A stretch of DNA of 64,000 nucleotides from assembly GCA_033675265.1 (NCBI GenBank), contig JAUJYZ010000057.1:128501-192500 (forward strand). The letters run 5' to 3'. The notes below the pieces were generated by a model that was not told where the DNA came from, did not search any database, and saw nothing but the letters and a program-made list of their open reading frames with translations. The DNA comes from Actinostola sp. cb2023 (Eukaryota > Cnidaria > Anthozoa > Actiniaria > Actinostolidae). This document shows, piece after piece, positions 35,816-45,142 of this stretch (position 1 is its first letter; each line of letters starts with the position of its first letter). The translations under genes were made by a program, and so were the position numbers.

Positions 35816-38800
35816 TCAATGAACCTTGCATGTGGGTTTTACGCCACATGTTTCGAAGTCTTCATCTGTTCTTTTATTTGAATCCATGACACCACACTTG
35901 TGCTTGCACATCACACTAGGCTTGTACAGATATACGCTGTAATGTATCCAATCCATGATATCACATGCTGTAATATAATCAAACAAAGAATTAAGAATAA
36001 ATACAATCACACAAAAAAAAATACATTATTGAGACACAAATATGTTTGAGTTAGAAACAAAATATTCAGCCCCTCTCCCCCTCACCGGGTACCCCTCTAC
36101 CCACAAATATAATAATAAGCCAGTTCAGGGCCCGGTTGTTCGAAAGCGGGTTAACGCTAACCCAGGGTTAAATATGGCTAACCTAGGGTAAAATCTTAAG
36201 AATTAACCCTAGGTTAGCGAATTTAACCCCAGGTTAGCGTTAACCCGCTTTCGAAACAACCGGGCCCAGAGCTTTAGGTGACATTGTCTCCCCTTTTCTT
36301 CCCAGAAAAAAATTGCCCATAACCCTTGCTTTCTCCCACCCTGTGCCATCTTGAAAGACATAATTCTGAAACTTTGGTGCGTAAGATACTTTTCGATGAA
36401 AATTGGAAATGAGTCGTCACTCTTCAAAAAACTTTAACACATCTCCACAGAACCCCTCCTTTTTCTGGCCATTGCCTCCACAATAAAAAAATAAAAATTT
36501 AACTCCCAGCAATTCTCCCTCTTTACACACTCCCCTCCCAAGTCTCTCCCTTCCCCCTCTCCCTCTACAAATTCAGATATTTTGGCACAAAAATATATTG
36601 CACACTTTTCATGTCTCAAACTTAAAAATAAAGATTTACGAGACTTTTACCTGTCCGTCTTATTTATATGCTTGGGCGACAGTCACATAACGAGACCCTT
36701 CGCCTCAAGGAGGTTGAACCATTGATATTAGTCCAGTCCTGTAAAATAAAAACATTTATGAATATGTCTTGCTAATAAGTTACATTTTAAAAAGCTAGAC
36801 AGAAATAGCTCCTTGCATCCCTCTCCCCTCTAATTTCCTTGGCGTGAAAGAAATCCCACACTTTTTGAATAAAATTGAACTTCCTAACCCCCCATATTTT
36901 GCTTAAAAAAAAAAAAACATTCTTCCCTACAATACTCTCCCCTTACCCTCGTTCCCTCTGCATTCAAAAATAACATTCAGAAGAGCGATAATTCCTGCCT
37001 TTGAAAAACCAGTTAGCTATAGCCTTTCCCCATCAAAATCTGTTCAGTTTCCCCAACCCCCTCTGCACTAAAAAAATAAAGTATTTTGGTATAAAATAAA
37101 TTCTCCCACCACCAACAGTATTCTGAAAAACTGTCGTAAAAGTATTTCCTGTACTTTTCTAACTTTCCCACCCTCGTCCAGACTAAACATTTTGGCGCCA
37201 AATTGACGCTTTTCAAAAAAATGCAGTCAAAACCATGAATACTAAAACTTAGATGAAACTTAAACTGACTGAATATTTATGAGATTTGTACCTTGTTCAT
37301 TGTATTCATCTGCTTGGGCGACAGTCATACAACAAGACTCTTCGCCTCGGAGAGTTTGAACCAATGATTTCAATCGACTCCTGTAAAAATGAAATAAGCA
37401 CATTTATTAAAATGAAAATAAATAATATTTCTTCTGAAATCTTTCCCCCCTCCCCTCTCCCCAACAAAACCATGCCTGATCGCCCCATCGCCCACCTCTA
37501 AGAATAATATTCTGAAATTCACAACATTCCCCCCTACACCACCTTCTTTGCACAACAATCCCCATCCCCCACCCTCTCTGCACAACAATCCCCCCTACAC
37601 CACCCTCAGCACAACATTCCCCCTCACCACACTACATTCCCCCTCAACCACCTCACTCAAAAATAAAAACATTCAGAAATTTTGCCTCTGCAAAGATATT
37701 ACCCACATCCAAAACACTTTACTGTCTCGATCCCCCAACCCTCTCATGCAACACAACAATTCCACCCCCTCAGCACAACATTCCCCCTCCCCCACCCCAC
37801 TAAAATATCAGAATATTTTGGTATACGATTAATTCCCCACCACCCCCAACAGTGTTTTGAAAATTGTCGCAAATGGATTTCCCGCACTTTTCTAACTTTC
37901 CCACCCCACATCAGAATTAAACACTGTGGCGCAAAAACCTGACGCTTTTCGAAAAAATGGACACTGAACAGTCAAAAACACAATGAACACTAAAACAGAT
38001 TAAGCTTAAATTGACTGAATATTTATGAGATTTGTACCTTGTTCAGTGTATTTATCTGCTTGGGCGACAGTCGTTTAACGAGACCCTTCGCCTCGAAGAG
38101 TTTGAACCATTGATTTCGATTGAATCCTGTAACAAAAAAGAAATAAATTTATGAAAAAAGTATTGATAATAAGTTGCATTAAGAAAGATATACCTTCCCC
38201 CTACTTTTCTTGGAGCGAAATAAATCCGGGGAGCTACGGGTGGGTGTTGGGTAATTTCCATATATAAAGTATTTTGTGGGGATGCTCGTCGGGAATTTTG
38301 AAACCAACCCCTAAACGGTACCAGAATCTCTTCCAAGTGGGCGTGGCATGAAATAGTTTTCACCCTATACTAAGAGGTACCAAGTCAAAAACATGTTTTG
38401 ATCGGTTAATTTTCAATGCCTCAAAAGTTTTGCAAAACATTTGTAATTTGCAGTTTATTTGCTGACATATACACAGTACGCTTTTAATTAAATGTACTGA
38501 TTTGGTGTCTTGTGTTCCTTTAAATCTGAGAACCGCGGTTTTTGACAAAAATTCGAAATTACTAACCCCTATATTTTCTTCTCAAAACATTTTTCCCCCT
38601 CTTTGGGCAATTATCTAATCCCACCACTCCCCTGTATCGCGGGCGCACGAAACCCCAGCGGCTGGATACTGAGCCTACCACTCCCCTAGCCTGCGAATAT
38701 ATACAGCCGCTTTTTTACGCTCGCCACAGGGGTATCCCGAAAGAAGCGTCTGCGGAGTGAGGCCCAAATTCCTGTACTGTGACCTCTGAGGTCATGACAG

Positions 38801-41800
38801 CTCGTGTTGTAAATCTGATACAACACAGCCGCTCATGTTGTGAACACTAATTCCAAACGGCCTGAGTTTGTTGATTCGGCAATCAAAATTATTGTAGAAC
38901 ATGATTTTATTCATCTGTGCATATGATAAGTCCGATACAATCGCCCACGGCTCGACATTGTTATAATATTTTGTTCAGGTCGTTGAGTTTAATTTATGCA
39001 AATAATGCGATTACCAGCAAGCTGACCAATCAGCTTCTTGGACCAGAATCGGGTCCAAAATGACGTCACAGTACAGGAATTTGGGCCTCACACCGCAGAC
39101 GCTTCTTTCGGGAGACCCCTGTGGCGAGCGTAAAAAAGCGGCTGTATTCGCAGGCTACCACTCCCCTTGCACTTAAAATTAATAATATTCAGACATTTTG
39201 GCGCGGTAAATCCCAAGCTCCAATAAACTTTACCCTCTCCCCATCAAAACATATTCTCTTCACCCAACCCCCTAAGCACTAAAAAAAGTTAAAATATATT
39301 TTGTCATGAAATAAATTTCACCAAGAGTATTATGAAAAATTGGAGCGTAATAATTCCCGAATTTTTGACGCGAAAGATATTCCGCGCTTTACGACAAATT
39401 CAAAACCGGTATTCTGAAAAATTGACGCGAAATTATTTCCCGCGCTTTTGGCGAAAATTCGGATTGTCCCACCCCCTCCAAACTAAACATTTTGGTGCCA
39501 AAAAACCCCAGACTATAGCGATGTTCACGTTGACGTAGGCCATTGTTAACTTTTTTGCCAACCAGAGATCGATTGGCTGATGAAATAAAGCAACTTGTGA
39601 AAAGCTATTGTAATCATGGTTGGCAAATTAACATTACAAAGGAACTGTGACGTCAATGTTTACAAACAGTGAACATCGCTATTTCGAAAAACACGACAGT
39701 CAAAAATACGATTAATATATAGAGTAAACTTGGACTGCATGACAAATATTTCATGCCGGACTTTTACCTTGGCCGTCTCATTTGTCTGCTTGGGCGACAG
39801 TCCGTAACGAGACCTTTCGCCTCAAGGAGCTTGAACCATTGAATTCGATAGGGTCCTGTAAAAAAATACATTTATGAACCAGTGGAAATAGCTCCTCTAC
39901 GCCATCCCCTATTTTGTTCTCAAAAAACTTTACCCGTTCACCCTCTCCACACACAAAAAAAACATTGTTACGCTCCCCGCCAAGCCCTCCCTTCCTCTAC
40001 CCCCTACGCATGCACTAAACAAATTTTCCCAAATTGTGCAAAAAATCCCGCGTTTTTTCGAGAGATAGATAGATAGATACAGCAAACAAACAATGAATAG
40101 AAAAAGAACAGAACTTGAGAAAAAATAACATGATGATTTATTTTTACCTTGGTCGTTGGTATTTATCTGCTGTACGATTGTCACATGACGAGACCCTTCG
40201 CATTGAGGAATTTGAATCATTCCAGTGATTTCGAGTCCTTGATTAAACAAATAAACACATTTAGAAAACTTCTGAATAAGAATTACAGTGCGACTACACT
40301 AACCAAGGCCACCCAAGCAAATTTTCATACAAATTATCCAATCACAATTGAGTATTTAAACAATAGAATCTGCACAAATTGTCAAATTTTCGCTTTAAAA
40401 GCATATATTTTACTTTATATGTGTATGTATATGATCAAGAGTGAACAAGAAACAGTTTAAAATGTAGAATTCGACATCATTCTGTTATTCAGCGTCACAA
40501 ATGTGATTAGAAAATTTGATTCAAAATTTGTTTGGGTGGCCTTGGTTGGTGTAGTTGCACTGTAGTTACAATTGTATTTTATTGTAGTCATCAATTTAGA
40601 AATACTTTTTTAGTCGTTTCAAACAAATTTACATTCAAAGTGAAACGTGGCGGGAACCGGCCTCGGCATCAATACCTTGTGAAAACACGTTGTTCGTCGG
40701 CCAAAGCGACTCGAAGTAAAGTCGTGAAGAAGGCGCCCGTGACTCCAAAGCTGTCAAAAAAAACGCCTTAAAATCTCTTCCGAGGCTTCTACAGTCTTTG
40801 ACACCATGAAAACCGTTTCTGCAAAGGTAATAGAAATAACTAAGCTTAGTATTACACCACTACGGTGGCCATCACACACCATTTTTTGAAATGCACTGAT
40901 GCGACTTTTTTGCGACTTTTTGTCACTTTTTTGCGACTTTTTTGTCACTTTTTTGCGACTTTTTTGTTACTTTTTTGCGACTTTTTTGTCACTTTTTTGC
41001 GACTTTTTTGTCACTTTTTTGCGACTTTTTTGCCACTTTTTTTGCGACTTTTTGCGACTTTTTTGCGACTTTTTTGCGACTTTTTTGCGACTTTTTTGTC
41101 AGTATGCTATTTGGTCACGTGACAGTAGATCGTGTGATTTCTACGATTTACAACAGGATCGCCAGCAGCACCACAGAGGCCGATTCGTGTTGAATTCAAT
41201 GCAGCCGTTGGAATTAAACGGTTGCCATCGTCTTCGACTTGCTCAAACACCCTGTTTCTTCCAACCACATACTCATCTTATGGTGAATTCAGGAGGGAAT
41301 TCGTTCTGAATGAGGAAGTATCATTTGACTACTGTAAACCCTTTTTTTAAACAATATTCAAAACTTCCTTTTCTGTTGTTAGTTTATGTTCGATTTATTG
41401 ATGTTCATGTAAGGCAAATTTTGCTCTGCATTGTGGTTTAGAGGAGAGGGGGGTCCAGATATCGGGATACATGTATAAGCAATTGATAAATAATGGTAAT
41501 AGGACTGAGTGGAGTCCAATTCGGTCTGTAATCATACGAGTGATAAACAAAATTGGACGACCGCGTAGCGGGACCCCCCTCTCCTCTAAACCACAATGCA
41601 GAGCAAAATTTGCCTTACATGAAATGAACATCAATAAATCGAACATAAACTAACAACAGGAAAGGAAGTTTTGAATATTGTTTAAAAAAAGGGTTTACAG
41701 TAGTCAAATGATACTTCCTCATTCAGAACGAATTCCCTCCTGAATTCACCATAAGATGAGTATGTGGTTGGAAGAAACAGGGTGTTTGAGCAAGTCGAAG

Positions 41801-42850
41801 ACGATGGCAACCGTTTAATTCCAACGGCTGCATTGAATTCAACACGAATCGGCCTCTGTGGTGCTGCTGGCGATCCTGTTGTAAATCGTAGAAATCACAC
41901 GATCTACTGTCACGTGACCAAATAGCATACTGACAAAAAAGTCGCAAAAAAGTCGCAAAAAAGTCGCAAAAAAGTCGCAAAAAAGTCGCAAAAAAGTGAC
42001 AAAAAGTCGCAAAAAAAGTGACAAAAAAGTCGCAAAAAAGTCGCAAAAAAGTGACAAAAAAGTCGCAAAAAAGTCGCAAAAAAGTGACAAAAAGGCGCAA
42101 AAAAAGTGACAAAAAAGTCGCAAAAAAAGTGACAAAAAAGTCGCAAAAAAGTGACAAAAAAGTGACAAAAAAGTCGCAAAAAAGTCGCAAAAAAGTCGCA
42201 AAAAAGTGACAAAAAAGTCGCAAAAAAGTCGCAAAAAAGTGACAAAAAAGTGACAAAAAAGTCGCAAAAAAGTGACAAAAAGTCGCATCAGTGCATTTCA
42301 AAAAATGGTGTGTGATGGCCCTGACGGGCCACCGTACACCACATAAACGTTCGAAGGCTGAGTTTTGAGGAATATTTATGCGGACTTCACCGTTCATTCA
42401 AAGTTTCAATTTGGCGCTAACTCGGCGTTGTAGAGTTTTGGATAATTTTCGCACAAAAACACATTCTAACGGGTAGGAACTGCTCAAACTTATAGAAAAC
42501 AGTATCTTCTAAAGGAAGAGGTAGGAATAATACGGACTTGCACTCACATTTTGGAAGTTTTCGTGGACAACTTTCGTCTTCGACTGTGTTCACCATGTGC
42601 TTCAACTTTGCGACAAGATTTTCGCAAAATTCCATTTGAAAAATGCCTCTCGAATGCAGCCATTAGCAAGTTCGGTCAAAGAACTTTCTGAAAACTGCAA
42701 ATTAAGGAACATAGCTTAAATTTTGTGCAAAATTTTGACAAAAATTAAGGAAGGACTCTCACCTTGCTGCTACACTCTCGACGCTCTTCTTCCAAGTGAG
42801 AAACGCGCGCCAAGAAGGAAGCCCTTCGAGTGCACATAGCCCCGTGCAAT
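35816..42850 (-). CDS. candidate multi-exon gene with tandem cassette exons, unknown function
   Basis: Proposed from splice signals. A 5' non-coding exon ends at 42,763 (CAGCAAG then GTGAGA), followed by a 68 bp intron. Exon 42,548-42,694 carries the first ATG at 42,663 (MAAFERHF...) and a second at 42,635 in another frame (MEFCENLVAKLK...), and ends at a GTGAGT donor. Five ~88-90 nt cassettes follow: 40,148-40,237, 39,768-39,855, 38,038-38,126, 37,292-37,380 and 36,651-36,738. The terminal exon 35,816-35,967 has acceptor TTATATTACAG, an open frame with five Cys (starting CDIMDWIHYS, ending CGVKPTCKVH) and a TGA. One combination stays open throughout: first ATG, cassettes at 40,148 and 37,292, terminal exon. 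The second ATG also reads in frame straight to the terminal exon. Other cassettes introduce stops. It could instead be a long non-coding RNA. I recognise no family. Confidence 0.4.
36128..36267. mobile_element. 140 bp hairpin MITE
   Basis: Near-perfect inverted repeat with outer stem GGGCCCGGTTGTTCGAAAGC and its complement, followed by GGGTTAACGCTAACC on both arms. No coding capacity. It lies between the terminal exon and the nearest cassette of the candidate gene. Confidence 0.85.
38275..38545. repeat. dispersed 'GGGGATGCTCGTCGG' repeat, copy 1
   Basis: Begins GTGGGGATGCTCGTCGGGAA and runs through AGAGGTACCAAGTC and TTTATTTGCTGACA to AATCTGAGAACC. A diverged copy lies at 58,383-58,660. No coding capacity. 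Confidence 0.8.
38677..39167. mobile_element. 469 bp long-TIR MITE with 11 bp TSD
   Basis: Element 38,688-39,156 has ends AGCCTGCGAAT and ATTCGCAGGCT with inverted arms of about 130 bp (shared block CGCTTTTTTACGCTCGCCAC). It is flanked by ACCACTCCCCT at 38,677-38,687 and 39,157-39,167. A TSD of 9-11 bp suggests a Mutator-like mobiliser. A third ACCACTCCCCT lies at 38,623-38,633, bracketing a 43 bp stretch. Confidence 0.88.
40286..40562. mobile_element. 277 bp TA-flanked MITE
   Basis: Ends CAGTGCGACTACACTAACCA and TGGTTGGTGTAGTTGCACTG, inverted over ~40 bp and flanked by TA at 40,284 and 40,563. This fits a Tc1/mariner-type non-autonomous element. It sits just upstream of the first cassette on the minus strand. 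Confidence 0.88.
40613..40855. pseudogene. GC-richer coding-like fragment, strand uncertain
   Basis: On the plus strand, after TTTTTTAG, a frame reads FKVKRGGNRPRHQY...KKAPVTPKLSKK to a stop at ~40,769. Removing one A from the A8 run at 40,756-40,763 would extend it through ISSEASTVFDTMKTVSAK, giving a basic, histone-tail-like protein. On the minus strand the same bases show an acceptor (CCTTTGCAG) and a frame with EASEEILRR, then GAFFTTLLRVALADEQ after the same homopolymer. Base composition differs sharply from the AT-rich flanks. It is probably a degenerate exon or retrocopy; strand and identity are not resolved. Confidence 0.3.
40863..42333. repeat. 1.47 kb palindrome with 11 bp tandem-repeat arms
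   Basis: Left arm 40,863-41,455 and right arm 41,571-42,333 are inverted copies around a 115 bp loop. Shared single-copy blocks include GTCACGTGACAGTAGATCGTG and GAGGAGAGGGGGGTCC. Each arm holds an array of 11 bp units alternating GCGAC and GTCAC followed by T6. The left array (40,907-41,100) is ~190 bp, the right (41,933-42,290) ~355 bp. The arms' unique parts are nearly identical, so the element is young. The Phe/Leu-rich frames (FLRLFC) are products of the 11 bp unit. Confidence 0.92.
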
Positions 42851-43204
42851 TGCGGTTTCAGCCAATCAGAAGCGATGTAGGAAAATCGACGAATTTAACC
42901 AGCCAATCACAATCCAACTGTCATGTGGTGATTGGGGATGATTGACGGTTTTGAAAGCTGTGGGGCGTACGATGCAAATTTTCAGGGAAAACACAGGTAA
43001 CCCGCCATAATGAATCTCTGTGCGTTTCTCAAAAGATCCGAAGCTTTGCTGGACCGAAAACTCTCTTATAAAGCTTAGAAAACTTGAAAAATGAAGCAAA
43101 TTGATACGTTTTCGGGTGAACGTGTCTCCAATGACTTTTATTTGCGAAAAGGCTCATATACTGAGGCTGGATCAGGTAGCCAGTCTGGACTCTAGTGCGC
43201 CGTA

Positions 43205-43387
43205 TACAAGCATCAAGAGTTCCAGAATTCCGGTACTCGCGCAATGAATTGTGAGATAAAGTGAGCACCAATTCTAGACACAGGGAGCCCAGCTATGCTT
43301 TTGCTCACTTGGTGCTCACTTTTCCTTTGTAATAATCTCACAATGCATTGCGCGCGTACCGGAAGTCTGGAACTCTTGATGCTTGTA
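43205..43387. mobile_element. 183 bp hairpin MITE
   Basis: Inverted arms TACAAGCATCAAGAGTTCCA and its complement ending at 43,387, with an inner matched pair TGAGCACCA and TGGTGCTCA. No coding capacity. Confidence 0.8.
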
Positions 43388-43487
43388 TCCTGTGTCTGAA
43401 CCGGTATGCATTATGGGTAAAGTTCAAGGTAATACTTACAGGTCCTTATAAGTTTATAACTCCTCAGACAAACAAAAGGAATAGTTA

Positions 43488-43628
43488 GAGTGATTCCAAT
43501 AAACCTGGGCACTACTAATTAGCTGTCAGTGTTTATTAGATGCAAAGGAACAAAAGAAAACAAAAGAGTGAGTGTCTAATAGTGTGTAATGGTGTAGTTA
43601 GTAATGCCCAGGTTTATTGGAATCACTC
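43488..43628. mobile_element. 141 bp TA-flanked MITE
   Basis: Ends GAGTGATTCCAATAAACCTG and CAGGTTTATTGGAATCACTC, flanked by TA on both sides. TIRs extend ~30 bp. Tc1/mariner-type. Confidence 0.85.
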
Positions 43629-43734
43629 TATTGGACTGTGTCGTGTCTAAAAGTTGGGGATTTAACAGCAGGATGTGCAGTTGTTGACATTATCAGTCTA
43701 CAGGATGTGATACCGTAGAATTCCGATAGTAACG

Positions 43735-43855
43735 CCCCCCCCCCGAAAACAACAGGCCCCCGAAAGTAACGTTAGTTTTTGCCTTTAAATCCCGAATGTA
43801 ACCCCCCCCCCCCCCCCCCCCCCAAAAAAAAGTAACGACCCCCCCTCCGATCCAT
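43735..43855. repeat. poly-C-rich degenerate segment
   Basis: Runs of C (about 9 at 43,735 and ~24 at 43,802) alternate with GTAACG-type words. No coding capacity; prone to assembly error. Confidence 0.7.
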
Positions 43856-43881
43856 TCCCTAAAGTGACGGTCCTAAAACTA

Positions 43882-44068
43882 CTGTTGAACCTCCCGTTGC
43901 GACCACTCTCGTAAGCGACCACCTCTCCTAAGCGACCAGTTTTTCAAAATACCAAAAGTTCAGTTCCCAGTCAAATCACTATAGTTGGAACCTCTCGTAA
44001 GCGACCACCTCTCATAAGCGACCACAAAGTTTGACATCTTGGGTGGTCGCTTATGGGAGGTTCGACTG
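43882..44068. mobile_element. 187 bp TA-flanked MITE, 'AAGCGACCACC' family
   Basis: Left end CTGTTGAACCTCCC, right end TATGGGAGGTTCGACTG, flanked by TA. The interior repeats TCGTAAGCGACCACCTCTC. A second copy is at 50,909-51,096 in LRR intron 5. The ends resemble pogo/Tigger-type TIRs. Confidence 0.85.
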
Positions 44069-44074
44069 TATGTG

Positions 44075-44969
44075 CTCTTACATTACCCGAAAGAAGTAGC
44101 GGCCCCTTTCAGTTTGGCCTGCTAAATTCGATTCACTCACAACACGCATTATGAACCTTACACAACAGGACTTTTTTTGCAATGTTTATATTATTGCACA
44201 TGAGATCATGGTGACCATGTCAGTGCCCAACAACAAAGCATTGTTATAGCTTTTTTTGTTTCTCAACACTGACCACCAGCATGACAACTGTCTCAAATTC
44301 TTTGTAACTCAAAGAACTGAGGAGAATTTAGCTTTAGATCATAACAATTGAAATTGTCCAATAATTAAGTGGCCTTACCAAAATACCCCTACCCTACCCC
44401 CACCACCCCACCCTCCTACCCATCCCTTTTTTTTTTCAGGCTTTAATAATTTAAAGAGACAACACACTTACATTTTTGATAACATAATATCTTATCAGTA
44501 TTGACAAACTGTAATAATACATGTGTACATTTACAATGATGATGTTAACAAATGTCCAAACAAGTTGTCTATCACAGTTCCGTAAAAATTTCATCAGGAT
44601 TCTTGATAACAGGATCAGTACCATCCTCGCTCCTCCAGAATTACTCTGGGTACATGGGCAGATCATCAAAGTTTTACTTCTCCACTCCCCTTTTGAAACT
44701 TATCGCATACAGATACTCTTGTTTTCCCATATACATTGTACACCTATTTCAAAAAAGGATGTCACAACCAAAAGCAACAAGCAACAATTCAAGACCACGA
44801 AAATCTTCATTACACGTTTAAAACTCTTACTAATTCATTTAATCGAACATGGTTATTTCAGTCGTTTTGCAATGACAGACTGCGATACTCTTGATGTTGG
44901 CCCAAAATGCTCAGCTAATTAACATTTGCTTGTTGCCGGTCTTGGCTTGCCGCTTTCGGTCAGACAACC
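44075..44969. other. intergenic, no gene supported
   Basis: Includes a pyrimidine-rich tract ending TTTTTTTTTTCAGG at ~44,440. Overlapping frames on both strands at 44,451-44,922 contain no domain I can name. Confidence 0.5.
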
Positions 44970-44975
44970 TTTATT
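44970..44975 (-). terminator. polyadenylation signal of the BTB gene
   Basis: AATAAA on the minus strand, about 170 nt after the stop codon of the BTB-BACK-lectin gene; the only canonical signal in that interval. Confidence 0.6.
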
Positions 44976-45142
44976 GAAATACAGGTGTATCTCCAGTAAT
45001 ATTTGCATTACTAGATGATCGTTCAAGACAGTACCTTTAATAGTTTGCACTTAGACTCGAGATATAAAATACACCACATTGAGCATACATGTACATGTTG
45101 TAAGTGATATCGGCAGCATCAACAGCATTCTTTGGTCATCTG

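Larger units (their letters stand above)
36640..40240 (-). repeat. tandem array of ~700 bp units each holding an 88-90 nt exon-like cassette
   Basis: Five cassettes in the same orientation at 40,148-40,237, 39,768-39,855, 38,038-38,126, 37,292-37,380 and 36,651-36,738. Each is preceded by an AG acceptor (typically TTTTTACAG) and followed by a GT donor (CAAG then GTAAAA or GTACAAAT). The core CGAAGGGTCTCGT and, in all but the 40,148 copy, CTGTCGCCCAAGCA are shared. Flanking intron sequence is duplicated too, for example the ACTAAACATTTTGGCGCCA-type blocks near 37,190, 37,920 and 39,485. Unit spacing is ~640-750 bp, except where a MITE and other DNA enlarge the third interval and in the shortest interval (~380 bp). 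Confidence 0.75.

Noticed and set aside
40899..42397. Phe/Leu-rich 'FLRLFC' and Lys/Ser-rich frames
   Set aside because: Generated by the 11 bp T-rich unit in the palindrome arms.
44451..44922. Overlapping frames on both strands downstream of the BTB gene
   Set aside because: No domain, no splice support, and not conserved with anything in the window.
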